A DNA stretch of 5,023 nucleotides from Lachnospiraceae bacterium. GTDB lineage: Bacteria; Bacillota; Clostridia; Lachnospirales; Lachnospiraceae. The DNA lies in NCBI GenBank assembly GCA_022798035.1, contig JAAWLS010000190.1, positions 1-5,023 on the forward strand, given 5' to 3'. The notes beneath the pieces were generated by a model that was not told where the DNA came from, did not search any database, and was given only the letters and a program-made list of their open reading frames with translations. Of the stretch, positions 1 through 4,960 are shown piece after piece (the first letter of the stretch is position 1; each line of letters starts with the position of its first letter). Position numbers and translations under genes: made by a program.

Positions 1-55
1 AGCCTAATATTATGTGCTCATTCATGCAAGCATGATTCGCTCATAATATTAGGCT
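1..55. repeat. 55-bp near-complete palindrome (large hairpin) after the ABC operon
   Basis: The outer arms AGCCTAATATTATG (1-14) and CATAATATTAGGCT (42-55) are perfect inverted repeats. The centre contains a second perfect dyad, TCATGC-AA-GCATGA (22-35). The bases between them pair partly (G16-C40, C17-G39), so nearly the whole unit can fold into one stem with small internal loops. Each outer arm also contains the self-palindrome TAATATTA. It lies 16 bp downstream of the ATPase stop codon, where a transcript end would be expected. No T-run is visible on either side, although base 1 is the window edge and a T-run for the minus-strand transcript could lie just outside. It could be a terminator or mRNA-stabilising hairpin, or one copy of a dispersed palindromic repeat. 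The structure is certain; the role is not. Confidence 0.75.
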
Positions 56-71
56 GTAGCCGAACTGTTAC

Positions 72-809
72 TTACACATTCCATTCCAGGAGTTTTCCCA
101 GGAACCTCCGCAGCTGCTCCGTCTCTGGCTGTGTAAAAATCTGCTCGCTCTCACCGTACTCCATCAGCGTTCCTTCACAGAGAAAGGCCACCTTATCGCA
201 GGCATGGCGGGCAAATCCCATTTCATGGGTCACAATGATAAAATCCATTCCTTCTTTTTTCAGTTCATGGATAATGTCCAACACTTCTGTGGTATATTCC
301 GGGTCCAGAGCACTGGTGGGCTCATCCAGCAGAAGCAGACGCGGCTTTGCCGCCACCGCCCTTGCAATAGCCACCCGTTGCTGCTGTCCGCCGGAAAGTT
401 CTGCTGGTTTTTTCTTCCAGTCATCTTTCAGGCCAAACCGTGTGAGCAGCTCCATTGCCCGCTCACAGGCTTCCTCATGAGAAAAGCCATGTACCTGCTC
501 CAAAGGCACGGTAATATTGCTCCTGGCATTCATATGGCGGAACAATCCGCCCTGCTGAAAGACAAAGCCCAATTTTCGACGGTATTTCTGTAAAGCTGCT
601 TCATTTGCCTCCACTTCTTCTCCATTCACCTGCAAAGTGCCTGTTGTGGGGGCAATCAAACCGCCAATCATCCGCAAAAGCGTAGACTTTCCGCCTCCGG
701 ATGGGCCAATGACAGCCAGCGTGTGCACCTCATCCGAAAAGTTCATGGGCCGCAGAATCAAAGGCCCTGTTTCAAATTGTTTGGAAAGATTCTGAAACTC
801 AATTTTCAT
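72..809 (-). CDS. Polar amino acid ABC transporter, ATP-binding protein (GlnQ/HisP family)
   Basis: This is the cytoplasmic ATPase that powers the importer encoded just upstream. All nucleotide-binding motifs are intact: Walker A GPSGGGKST (residues 35-43), Q-loop FQQ (84-86), signature LSGGQ (138-142), Walker B LLLLDEP (158-164), D-loop SALD and switch histidine H195 in VTHEMGFA. The 245-residue length is normal for the polar amino acid uptake family, as are the wording of the signature (LSGGQQQRVAIARA) and the THEMGFA segment. The ATG (807-809) lies inside the end of the permease gene, giving an 11-nt overlap (ATGAAAATTGA), so translation is probably coupled. It is the last gene of the operon. 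The exact amino acid cannot be read from the ATPase; glutamine, cystine, histidine or arginine are all possible. Confidence 0.95.
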   Translation of the reverse strand: MKIEFQNLSKQFETGPLILRPMNFSDEVHTLAVIGPSGGGKSTLLRMIGGLIAPTTGTLQVNGEEVEANEAALQKYRRKLGFVFQQGGLFRHMNARSNITVPLEQVHGFSHEEACERAMELLTRFGLKDDWKKKPAELSGGQQQRVAIARAVAAKPRLLLLDEPTSALDPEYTTEVLDIIHELKKEGMDFIIVTHEMGFARHACDKVAFLCEGTLMEYGESEQIFTQPETEQLRRFLGKLLEWNV

Positions 810-1587
810 AACGGAACTTCCTTTCCAGCCTTTCGCTCATCAGAGAAATCGGCAGCGTCAGGCATAGATAAAGCACGCCCAGGAACAAGTAACATTCAAA
901 CAGACGGAAATTCACCGCACTGATTTCCCGCATTGTCTGGGTCAGCTCAATCACTGCAATCATAGACAGCAGGGACGAATCCTTAATAATAGAAGCAAAC
1001 TGCCCGGTAAGAGCCGGCAGAGTCCGGGCCACCATTTGCGGCAGGACAACATAGCGTAAGGTCTGTCTGGGGGTAAATCCCACTGCCCGGGCTGCTTCCA
1101 GCTGGGAATTCTCAATGGACAAAAGGCTTCCGCGAATAATCTCCGCAATATATGCGCCTTCAAAGATAGACAGAATGATTACTCCCGCCGCAAAGCGGTT
1201 TGTCACTCCCCATGCAGTACCCACAATATAAAAAAACAGGTAAATCTGCATAATCAAGGGCGTACCCCGGATGAATTTCACATAAACGCTACAAAAATAC
1301 CTTATCACCAGCAAGGGGGAACTCTGTCCTGCAGCGCTGAATACACCGATAACAAGACTTAAAATCAAACTACACAGGCTGAGCTTCAAGGTAACAAGAA
1401 ACCCATCCCACACACGGATTTGAAATTGTCCAAGAAAGGAAAAATCAAGCTGTACCTGGATTGCATGAAGGGAAATCCAAAACAGCAGAACCCACAGCAG
1501 AATGACAAACAGTAAATTCACTGCCGCCGCCGCTGGCCCCACCTGTTCCTTTTTTCCTGCCCAAAATAATCCTCGTAATTTTCTCAT
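799..1587 (-). CDS. Polar amino acid ABC transporter, permease (HisM/GlnP family)
   Basis: This is the inner-membrane channel subunit (262 aa) of the importer. Hydrophobic stretches are seen near residues 24-43, 63-87, 110-127, 132-151, 197-213 and 230-250. The sequence carries the hallmarks of the His/Glu/Gln/Arg permease family: VTLKLSL at 65-71, RGTPLIMQIYLFFY at 107-120, and the EAA loop from E164 to Q184 (EAARAVGF...LPQ), which contacts the ATPase. A single permease gene suggests a homodimeric channel. The N-terminus carries about 20 polar residues before the first membrane segment, somewhat longer than in minimal family members. The start ATG (1585-1587) has only a weak purine-rich ribosome site (GAGAGACGGGA), so translation may depend partly on the binding-protein gene, which ends 22 nt upstream. 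Its end overlaps the ATPase start. Confidence 0.94.
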   Translation of the reverse strand: MRKLRGLFWAGKKEQVGPAAAAVNLLFVILLWVLLFWISLHAIQVQLDFSFLGQFQIRVWDGFLVTLKLSLCSLILSLVIGVFSAAGQSSPLLVIRYFCSVYVKFIRGTPLIMQIYLFFYIVGTAWGVTNRFAAGVIILSIFEGAYIAEIIRGSLLSIENSQLEAARAVGFTPRQTLRYVVLPQMVARTLPALTGQFASIIKDSSLLSMIAVIELTQTMREISAVNFRLFECYLFLGVLYLCLTLPISLMSERLERKFRYEN

Positions 1588-1609
1588 ATGTATTCCCGTC
1601 TCTCAATCT

Positions 1610-2539
1610 CTATTCATCCAAATCAAAAAACCATTGGAACTCCAACTCCTCAAACGCTTTTTTCTCCTCTGCCAGATGTTTCTCTGTCAGTTCCTCATAG
1701 CCGCCGTTCTCTTTGTATTCCGCTAAAAATGCGTTAATCTCCTCTAACAATTCCTGATTGCCTTTCTGCACTGCAATTCCCCACTTTTCCGGTTCCTGGA
1801 ACGGAATAAAAACTGCGCTGGTAGTGTCTGAATTATTCTGCCAGTTCCGATAAATGGTCAGCTGGTCGTAAATAAAACCGTCTGCCCGGCCCTGAGACAC
1901 TTCTGTCACACAGGCGCTCTCATCCGGCATAGCCAGAACTTTTGCCTTCGTCAGGTTCTTCTCCGCATACATATGACCTGTAGAGCCGGATTTTACGGCA
2001 ATTGTCTTGCCCTCCTGATTTAAGTCATCTATGGAAGTGATTCCGGAATCAGCGTTAGCCAGAATCGCCAAAAGGGCATTTGCGTAGGGCTCTGAAAAAT
2101 CTATCAGCTCTTTCCGCTCTTCTGTGATAGTCATGGAAGAAATCACAATGTCCGCCGCCCCTGTCTGAAGTGCAGGTATCAGGCCGTCCCAGGCTGTGTT
2201 TTCAATCTGAATTTCACGCCCTGCATACTCCCCAAAAGCTTTCATCAAATCCACGCTGACCCCGGCAGGTTCTCCGGCATCGTCTCTTGTCTCAAAAGGC
2301 GGATAAGCAAGTTCCATAGCCACTACAAGCGGTTCTGACGCATCTTCCATTTTTGCACCGTCTGTATTTTCCTTCGTCTCCTTTTCTGCATCCCCCGTAT
2401 TCTCTTCTTTTTTCACATCAATCGTATTTTCTTTTGTTTCCTTCTCTGTCTCATCCGCATTTGTTTTGCCACCGTCTCCACAGCCAGCCATGGTAAATAG
2501 CAATAACGCTGTCAGCAACAATGCCATTCCTTTTTTCAT
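1610..2539 (-). CDS. Polar amino acid ABC transporter, substrate-binding lipoprotein (SBP_bac_3 family)
   Basis: This 309-aa extracellular binding protein captures the amino acid and delivers it to the permease encoded next. It opens with a lipoprotein signal, MKKGMALLLTALLLFTMAGC, where the lipobox MAGC places lipidation on C20. Residues 21-68 are a charged, Lys/Glu/Thr-rich tether in which EKETKENT occurs twice (32-39 and 52-59). The two-lobe binding domain follows from about residue 70. Visible features are the AYPPFE opening (78-83), SSMTITEER with R142 (the arginine that normally binds the substrate carboxylate), KSGST (183-187), and D225 in IYDQ, where the family binds the substrate amino group. 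The tail (EELEFQWFFDLDE) is slightly extended. The ATG at 2537-2539 was chosen because it has an AGGAGG site and gives a clean signal peptide. A start 19 codons earlier would bury the signal behind a Lys/Arg-rich stretch. It is the first gene of the operon. Confidence 0.95.
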   Translation of the reverse strand: MKKGMALLLTALLLFTMAGCGDGGKTNADETEKETKENTIDVKKEENTGDAEKETKENTDGAKMEDASEPLVVAMELAYPPFETRDDAGEPAGVSVDLMKAFGEYAGREIQIENTAWDGLIPALQTGAADIVISSMTITEERKELIDFSEPYANALLAILANADSGITSIDDLNQEGKTIAVKSGSTGHMYAEKNLTKAKVLAMPDESACVTEVSQGRADGFIYDQLTIYRNWQNNSDTTSAVFIPFQEPEKWGIAVQKGNQELLEEINAFLAEYKENGGYEELTEKHLAEEKKAFEELEFQWFFDLDE

Positions 2540-2550
2540 TTTGTCTCTTT

Positions 2551-2556
2551 TCCTCC
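2551..2556 (-). promoter_or_regulatory. Ribosome binding site AGGAGG for the binding-protein gene (decides its start)
   Basis: On the minus strand AAAGGAGGAAAAGAGACAAA precedes the ATG at 2539. The perfect AGGAGG core lies 11 nt from that ATG, slightly long but usable. It lies within the possible 19-codon upstream extension, which argues that the extension is not the real N-terminus. Confidence 0.8.
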
Positions 2557-2636
2557 TTTTTCTGTCCGTTTTCCTATCTGTTTCTATCACTTTCAAAATT
2601 ATTTCTTCTGAGCTTAAAAATAAAACTCAATAATAG

Positions 2637-2663
2637 AATATAACAGTATGTTTCATTTGTAAA
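2637..2663 (-). promoter_or_regulatory. Candidate sigma-A promoter of the amino acid ABC operon
   Basis: On the minus strand TTTACA (2658-2663) serves as a -35. It is followed by TGTTATATT, which reads as an extended -10 (TG-N-TATATT, hexamer 2637-2642) with a 15-bp spacer. An overlapping alternative, TATTCT at 2635-2640, has the ideal 17-bp spacer but a poorer hexamer. The start site would be near 2628-2630, leaving a leader of about 90 nt before the binding-protein ATG. No known riboswitch or T-box fold was recognised in the leader. This is the only good promoter-like stretch between the upstream terminator and the operon. Confidence 0.5.
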
Positions 2664-2664
2664 G

Positions 2665-2690
2665 AATGCACCTGATTGGATTCCTGCATT
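2665..2690. repeat. Short inverted repeat AATGCA-N14-TGCATT just upstream of the ABC promoter
   Basis: Perfect 6-bp arms (2665-2670 and 2685-2690) are separated by 14 bp. The repeat abuts the -35 hexamer at 2658-2663, a position where an activator could bind. Six-bp arms in AT-rich DNA can arise by chance, and no regulator recognition sequence is known to match, so it is only a candidate operator. Confidence 0.3.
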
Positions 2691-2719
2691 TTTGACAGCC
2701 TTTCCTACTATAAAATGCC

Positions 2720-2754
2720 AAAAAGTCCGCACCATTTCGTAGTGCAGACCTTTT
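2720..2754 (-). terminator. Rho-independent terminator of the BlaI/M56 operon
   Basis: On the minus strand the arms AAAAGGTCTGCAC and GTGCGGACTTTTT pair over 13 positions (11 Watson-Crick and 2 G-U) around a 9-nt loop, and the 3' side ends in five U. It lies about 50 nt after the stop codon of the M56 gene and before the ABC promoter, so it separates the two transcription units. On the plus strand the two wobble positions become A-C mismatches, so the hairpin is better suited to minus-strand transcription. The U-run is partly used in the stem. Confidence 0.8.
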
Positions 2755-2804
2755 GACACTGTAAAATTGCAAAACACGAAACAATCAGAACAGGGGAAAA
2801 CACT

Positions 2805-4181
2805 TTAATTGTCTGTATTGTTTACTGCAAATTTAACCTTTTTCTCAAAGGATTCTATCTCTTCCTGCGTCATTTCCTTCAAATCACTGATTTGTTTCTC
2901 ATAATCCCGAATCACTTTCACGGCTGTTTCTCCCTCCGGACACTGCACACAGATACTGGAAACTTCGGAATCACTGTCATAGGGATTATCAAAAAAATAT
3001 TTTACCAGTCTGCCTTTGTAGTACAAATTACATCCCGGCAGACGGCACTCCAATCCATATGCGTTAAAATTTTTATTGAAATAATCTCTCTCCACTTTCT
3101 CCGTTATATTGCCATTCTCATCCACTTTTGCGTAGGTTATCAGCGGATAGACATCCTCCAGAGGGCTTCCGGCAGCCAAATCCCCGGCAGCACTGTCGGA
3201 CAGACTGCCCTTCGCAAATACGGTAAGAGCTGCTCCCACTAACAATACGGCACACACAATAGTAACGACTGTTGCTTTTTTAAATTTCATAATCGCCTCT
3301 ATCCTTTCTTGTACTGGGTTTTTCCCAAAACCGTTGGAAAACAGCATGGGACGGCATTGCTTCTCTGCAAATTGAACAATGGCTGCTGCATATTCCTTTT
3401 TTGCCTGTTCTCCAAACAGTGCAATCACTTTCTCATCGCAGGACAGCTCCAGGTCACGGTGATACAGTGCATACATCACCCACACCATAGGATGAAACCA
3501 GTGAATGCAGACTGCCGGCAGCAGAACTATTTTCCTGAAGTTATCTGCTCTTTTCACATGTATCATTTCATGAGTAAGAACATAGTTTAATTGCCTGGCG
3601 CCCGTTGTATTCACGCTTTTGGGCAGTATGATTTTCGGAGATAAAATTCCAACGGCCAGCGGGGACGAAATCCTGTCTGAAATCAATAGTTTGACAAAAT
3701 CCGGAATATTTGACATCTGTCTCAGCTTTTCTTCCATTTCTTTTGGAAGCGGCAGGGCTTCTTTCATTCTGCGGCTTTCTCTCACATACATGGAGAGGAA
3801 TACTGCGGATAATATCACCATACCTGCCAGCCAGATTATAGCAAGCCAATCCATATGGTTCAAAAGCCCTGCCTCCGGCACCTCCGGAATCCAATCCTTT
3901 CCGCTGCTCTGTGAAATATTTCTGCCTGCTTCCGGCAGCGATAAAAGCTCACCTCTGTCCGCTCTGCAAAAGCCACTGTCCGCAGCAGTTTTCAGAGCGC
4001 TGACTGCCGGGGAAGCAATCCCATAAGAAAACGGCAGATTCACCGGAACCAGAAGCCTCAGCAAAACGATATCCCACAGCAGTATAAACACTTTTTTGGG
4101 AATTTTGTGAATGGCAAATGCGCGGAGAACTACAATCAGCAGAATCAAAGCTCCGCCGGAAAAGCCCATGGTAAACAGCAT
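2805..4181 (-). CDS. M56-family membrane metalloprotease (BlaR1/MecR1-type), atypical sensor domain
   Basis: A membrane zinc protease, probably the signal-dependent inactivator of the BlaI-type repressor encoded just before it. Counting from the ATG at 4181 it has 458 residues. Membrane segments lie near 7-24, 31-47, 112-131 and 303-323, with a possible further one near 218-236. The protease core shows HEMIH (204-208), HWFHP (227-231) and ELSCDE (245-250), the zinc-binding and catalytic layout of the M56 family. Beyond the last membrane segment is an outer domain of about 135 residues. It has no SxxK or KTG penicillin-binding motifs and is far shorter than the sensor of classical BlaR1. It carries four cysteines (C379, C384, C411, C414) and a segment YGLECRLPGCNLYYKGRLV, seen in part in other clostridial M56 proteins from memory. 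The ligand is therefore unknown. A GTG at 4188-4190 could add three residues, but the ATG at 4181 has the better spaced ribosome site. Confidence 0.9.
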   Translation of the reverse strand: MLFTMGFSGGALILLIVVLRAFAIHKIPKKVFILLWDIVLLRLLVPVNLPFSYGIASPAVSALKTAADSGFCRADRGELLSLPEAGRNISQSSGKDWIPEVPEAGLLNHMDWLAIIWLAGMVILSAVFLSMYVRESRRMKEALPLPKEMEEKLRQMSNIPDFVKLLISDRISSPLAVGILSPKIILPKSVNTTGARQLNYVLTHEMIHVKRADNFRKIVLLPAVCIHWFHPMVWVMYALYHRDLELSCDEKVIALFGEQAKKEYAAAIVQFAEKQCRPMLFSNGFGKNPVQERIEAIMKFKKATVVTIVCAVLLVGAALTVFAKGSLSDSAAGDLAAGSPLEDVYPLITYAKVDENGNITEKVERDYFNKNFNAYGLECRLPGCNLYYKGRLVKYFFDNPYDSDSEVSSICVQCPEGETAVKVIRDYEKQISDLKEMTQEEIESFEKKVKFAVNNTDN

Positions 4182-4186
4182 CGGAT

Positions 4187-4192
4187 TCACCT
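4187..4192 (-). promoter_or_regulatory. Ribosome binding site AGGTGA of the M56 gene, overlapping the repressor stop codon
   Basis: On the minus strand TGAGGTGA precedes ATG 4181-4179 with 5 nt between AGGTGA and the ATG. The TGA that ends the repressor gene (4192-4194) shares one base with this site. An alternative GTG start (4188-4190) falls within the ribosome site itself, which makes it unlikely. The arrangement suggests that ribosomes finishing the repressor restart on the protease gene. Confidence 0.65.
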
Positions 4193-4545
4193 CACTTGAT
4201 TTGTTCCACCAGTTCTTTTAACTGCTGCAGTTCCTCTTTTGTAAGAGATTTTTCTGATAAAAAGGCTGCAAAAAATTTCTGTTTCGAACCGTCAAACATT
4301 TTTTCAATCAACTCTTCTGTTTCATAACTTTGTATCTCTTCTTTTGAGACGGAGACCCGGCAGCGAAATTTCGGCTCCAGCCGCTCTATGGCTCCCTTTT
4401 CTACGCATTTCTTGATTACTGTGTAGGTAGTGTTCCGGTTCCAGCCGATTTCCTCCTTGAGAATCCCGGCAATCTGCCCGGCCGTCATCTCGCCTGCTTT
4501 CCACAATATCTCCATAACTTTCAATTCTGAATCAAATAATTTCAT
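4192..4545 (-). CDS. BlaI/MecI/CopY-family winged-helix transcriptional repressor
   Basis: This is a 117-residue cytoplasmic DNA-binding repressor. The N-terminus MKLFDSELKVMEILWKAGEMTAGQI and the recognition region GWNRNTTYTVIKKCVEKGAIER (34-55) are characteristic of the BlaI/MecI family. It is followed by a helical C-terminal dimerisation region. KFFAAFLSEKSLTKEEL (90-106) aligns by eye with the stretch in staphylococcal BlaI where the partner protease pathway cleaves between N101 and F102; here the matching pair is A94-F95. It is co-transcribed with the M56 protease gene, and two ACTAT-N4-ATAGT dyads sit at its promoter, so autorepression relieved by the protease is the likely circuit. No Cys-rich copper-binding tail of the CopY type is present. 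The ATG at 4543-4545 was chosen over one 13 codons upstream because AAAGGAG sits 5 nt before it and family proteins begin here. Confidence 0.92.
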   Translation of the reverse strand: MKLFDSELKVMEILWKAGEMTAGQIAGILKEEIGWNRNTTYTVIKKCVEKGAIERLEPKFRCRVSVSKEEIQSYETEELIEKMFDGSKQKFFAAFLSEKSLTKEELQQLKELVEQIK

Positions 4546-4550
4546 ACCTG

Positions 4551-4557
4551 CTCCTTT
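4551..4557 (-). promoter_or_regulatory. Ribosome binding site AAAGGAG of the repressor gene (decides its start)
   Basis: The minus strand reads GCAAAGGAGCAGGTATG, so AAAGGAG is 5 nt from the ATG at 4545. The longer alternative start at 4584 would place this site inside the coding region and add a tail (MYGFCVRRCKGAG) not expected for the family. Confidence 0.8.
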
Positions 4558-4605
4558 GCATCTGCGTACACAAAACCCATACAAATTTTCTGCCAGACTA
4601 AAATG

Positions 4606-4619
4606 ACTATTGCAATAGT
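4606..4619. promoter_or_regulatory. Operator dyad 1 (perfect palindrome ACTATTGCAATAGT), candidate BlaI-type site
   Basis: This is a perfect 14-bp palindrome located just downstream of the predicted transcription start of the repressor operon. Known operators of BlaI/MecI-family repressors are dyads at the promoters of their own genes, so position and symmetry fit autorepression. The assignment to this repressor is an inference from the neighbourhood, not from a known consensus. Confidence 0.65.
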
Positions 4620-4631
4620 ATTTATAACTTT

Positions 4632-4660
4632 ATACTATCACAATAGTCATTTTATGTCAA
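4632..4660 (-). promoter_or_regulatory. Promoter of the BlaI/M56 operon
   Basis: On the minus strand a perfect TTGACA -35 (4655-4660) is followed, after exactly 17 bp, by TAGTAT (4632-4637; 4 of 6 matches to TATAAT). An overlapping TATAAA is better as a hexamer but is too far away (20 bp). The start site would fall near 4625, giving an 80-nt leader. The weak -10 next to a perfect -35, with an operator covering the spacer, is what a repressible promoter would show. Confidence 0.65.
4634..4647. promoter_or_regulatory. Operator dyad 2 (ACTATCACAATAGT), between the -35 and -10
   Basis: This is a second copy of the ACTAT-N4-ATAGT dyad, with imperfect central bases (outer five pairs match). It fills the promoter spacer and overlaps the -10 hexamer, where bound repressor would block RNA polymerase. 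Its centre is 28 bp from that of dyad 1, just under three helical turns, so two dimers could bind on nearly the same face of the DNA. Confidence 0.6.
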
Positions 4661-4669
4661 TTACGTCTT

Positions 4670-4960
4670 TCACATTTTCTGGAGCCTTCTCTGAACTTCT
4701 GCAATCAGCAGCGGCTTTTTCCCGGTGACGGAATACACGCAGATTGGTCTCATATGAAACTGCAGTGCCCCCGTCTCTTCTCTCAGTTCCCGCTCTGCGG
4801 CCTGCAGGATGGATTCCTCTTTTTCCCGGCACCCGCCGGGAACTTCGTAAGTCTCTCTCTCTTTATGGCGGCAGAACACCCATCTGCCCTCCGATTTTGA
4901 TACAATCACTGCAAATTTCAACAGTTCATCTGATACATTTTCGTAAAATTTCACTTTCAT
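4670..4960 (-). CDS. Nudix hydrolase, YtkD/MutT-like, apparently shortened at the C-terminus
   Basis: Nudix proteins hydrolyse nucleoside diphosphates linked to other groups; YtkD-like members act on oxidised or canonical nucleoside triphosphates. The Nudix box is intact (G43-x5-E49-x7-REL-REET-GA, residues 43-65), preceded by the strands LLKFAVIVS and WVFCRHKERETYEVPGG typical of the YtkD-like group. Only 96 residues are present, whereas relatives recalled from memory run to about 150. The text follows the family to VYSVTGK (75-81) and then jumps to PLLIAEVQRRLQKM, which resembles the family's extreme C-terminus. An internal deletion of roughly 50 codons is therefore likely. The missing part normally supplies core beta strands, so the product may be inactive or this may be a decaying gene. 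The start ATG lies in an ATGA overlap with the preceding frame; GGAG and GAGAG lie upstream as a modest ribosome site. Confidence 0.8.
   Translation of the reverse strand: MKVKFYENVSDELLKFAVIVSKSEGRWVFCRHKERETYEVPGGCREKEESILQAAERELREETGALQFHMRPICVYSVTGKKPLLIAEVQRRLQKM

Larger units (their letters stand above)
4600..4653. repeat. Long inverted repeat (21-bp arms, 12-bp spacer) at the repressor promoter
   Basis: The arm at 4600-4620 and the reverse complement of the arm at 4633-4653 agree at 19 of 21 positions. Both begin AAAATGACTATTG and end ATAGTA on their own strand. The spacer 4621-4632 is AT-only except for one C. The repeat contains both operator dyads and the -10 hexamer, with the -35 just beyond its right end. 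Read as RNA from the Nudix side it would fold into a stem with A-run and U-run flanks (ending CATTTTAG), so it could also work as a terminator for the gene upstream. Confidence 0.85.

Noticed and set aside
204..593. Plus-strand open frame of 129 codons
   Set aside because: It lies entirely opposite the ATPase gene, whose motifs are all intact; its translation shows no domain-like features.
2540..2596. Possible 19-residue N-terminal extension of the binding protein
   Set aside because: It is a Lys/Arg/Asp-rich stretch containing the AGGAGG ribosome site, and it would place the lipoprotein signal internally.
2706..2711. TACTAT half-site near the ABC operon promoter, possibly linking it to the BlaI-type repressor
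   Set aside because: Only one half of the ACTAT-N4-ATAGT dyad is present, with no partner at the right spacing, and it lies upstream of the promoter beside the terminator.
2574..2777. Minus-strand 67-codon open frame between the M56 gene and the binding-protein gene
   Set aside because: It runs through the terminator hairpin and the candidate promoter, overlaps the binding-protein leader, has no good ribosome site and resembles no protein family.
3619..4026. Plus-strand open frame of 135 codons
   Set aside because: It lies opposite the M56 protease gene and reads as its antisense, with no recognisable motif or ribosome site.
2805..4545. Reading the repressor/protease pair as a beta-lactam resistance operon
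   Set aside because: No beta-lactamase or penicillin-binding protein gene is in the window, and the sensor region lacks penicillin-binding motifs.
4546..4584. Possible 13-residue N-terminal extension of the repressor
   Set aside because: The strong AAAGGAG site lies inside it, and BlaI-family proteins start near the MKLFDSELKVM segment.
4647..4832. Minus-strand open frame overlapping the Nudix gene
   Set aside because: It is out of frame with the intact Nudix box. Its tail may be a remnant of the lost Nudix end, but it does not stand as a separate gene.
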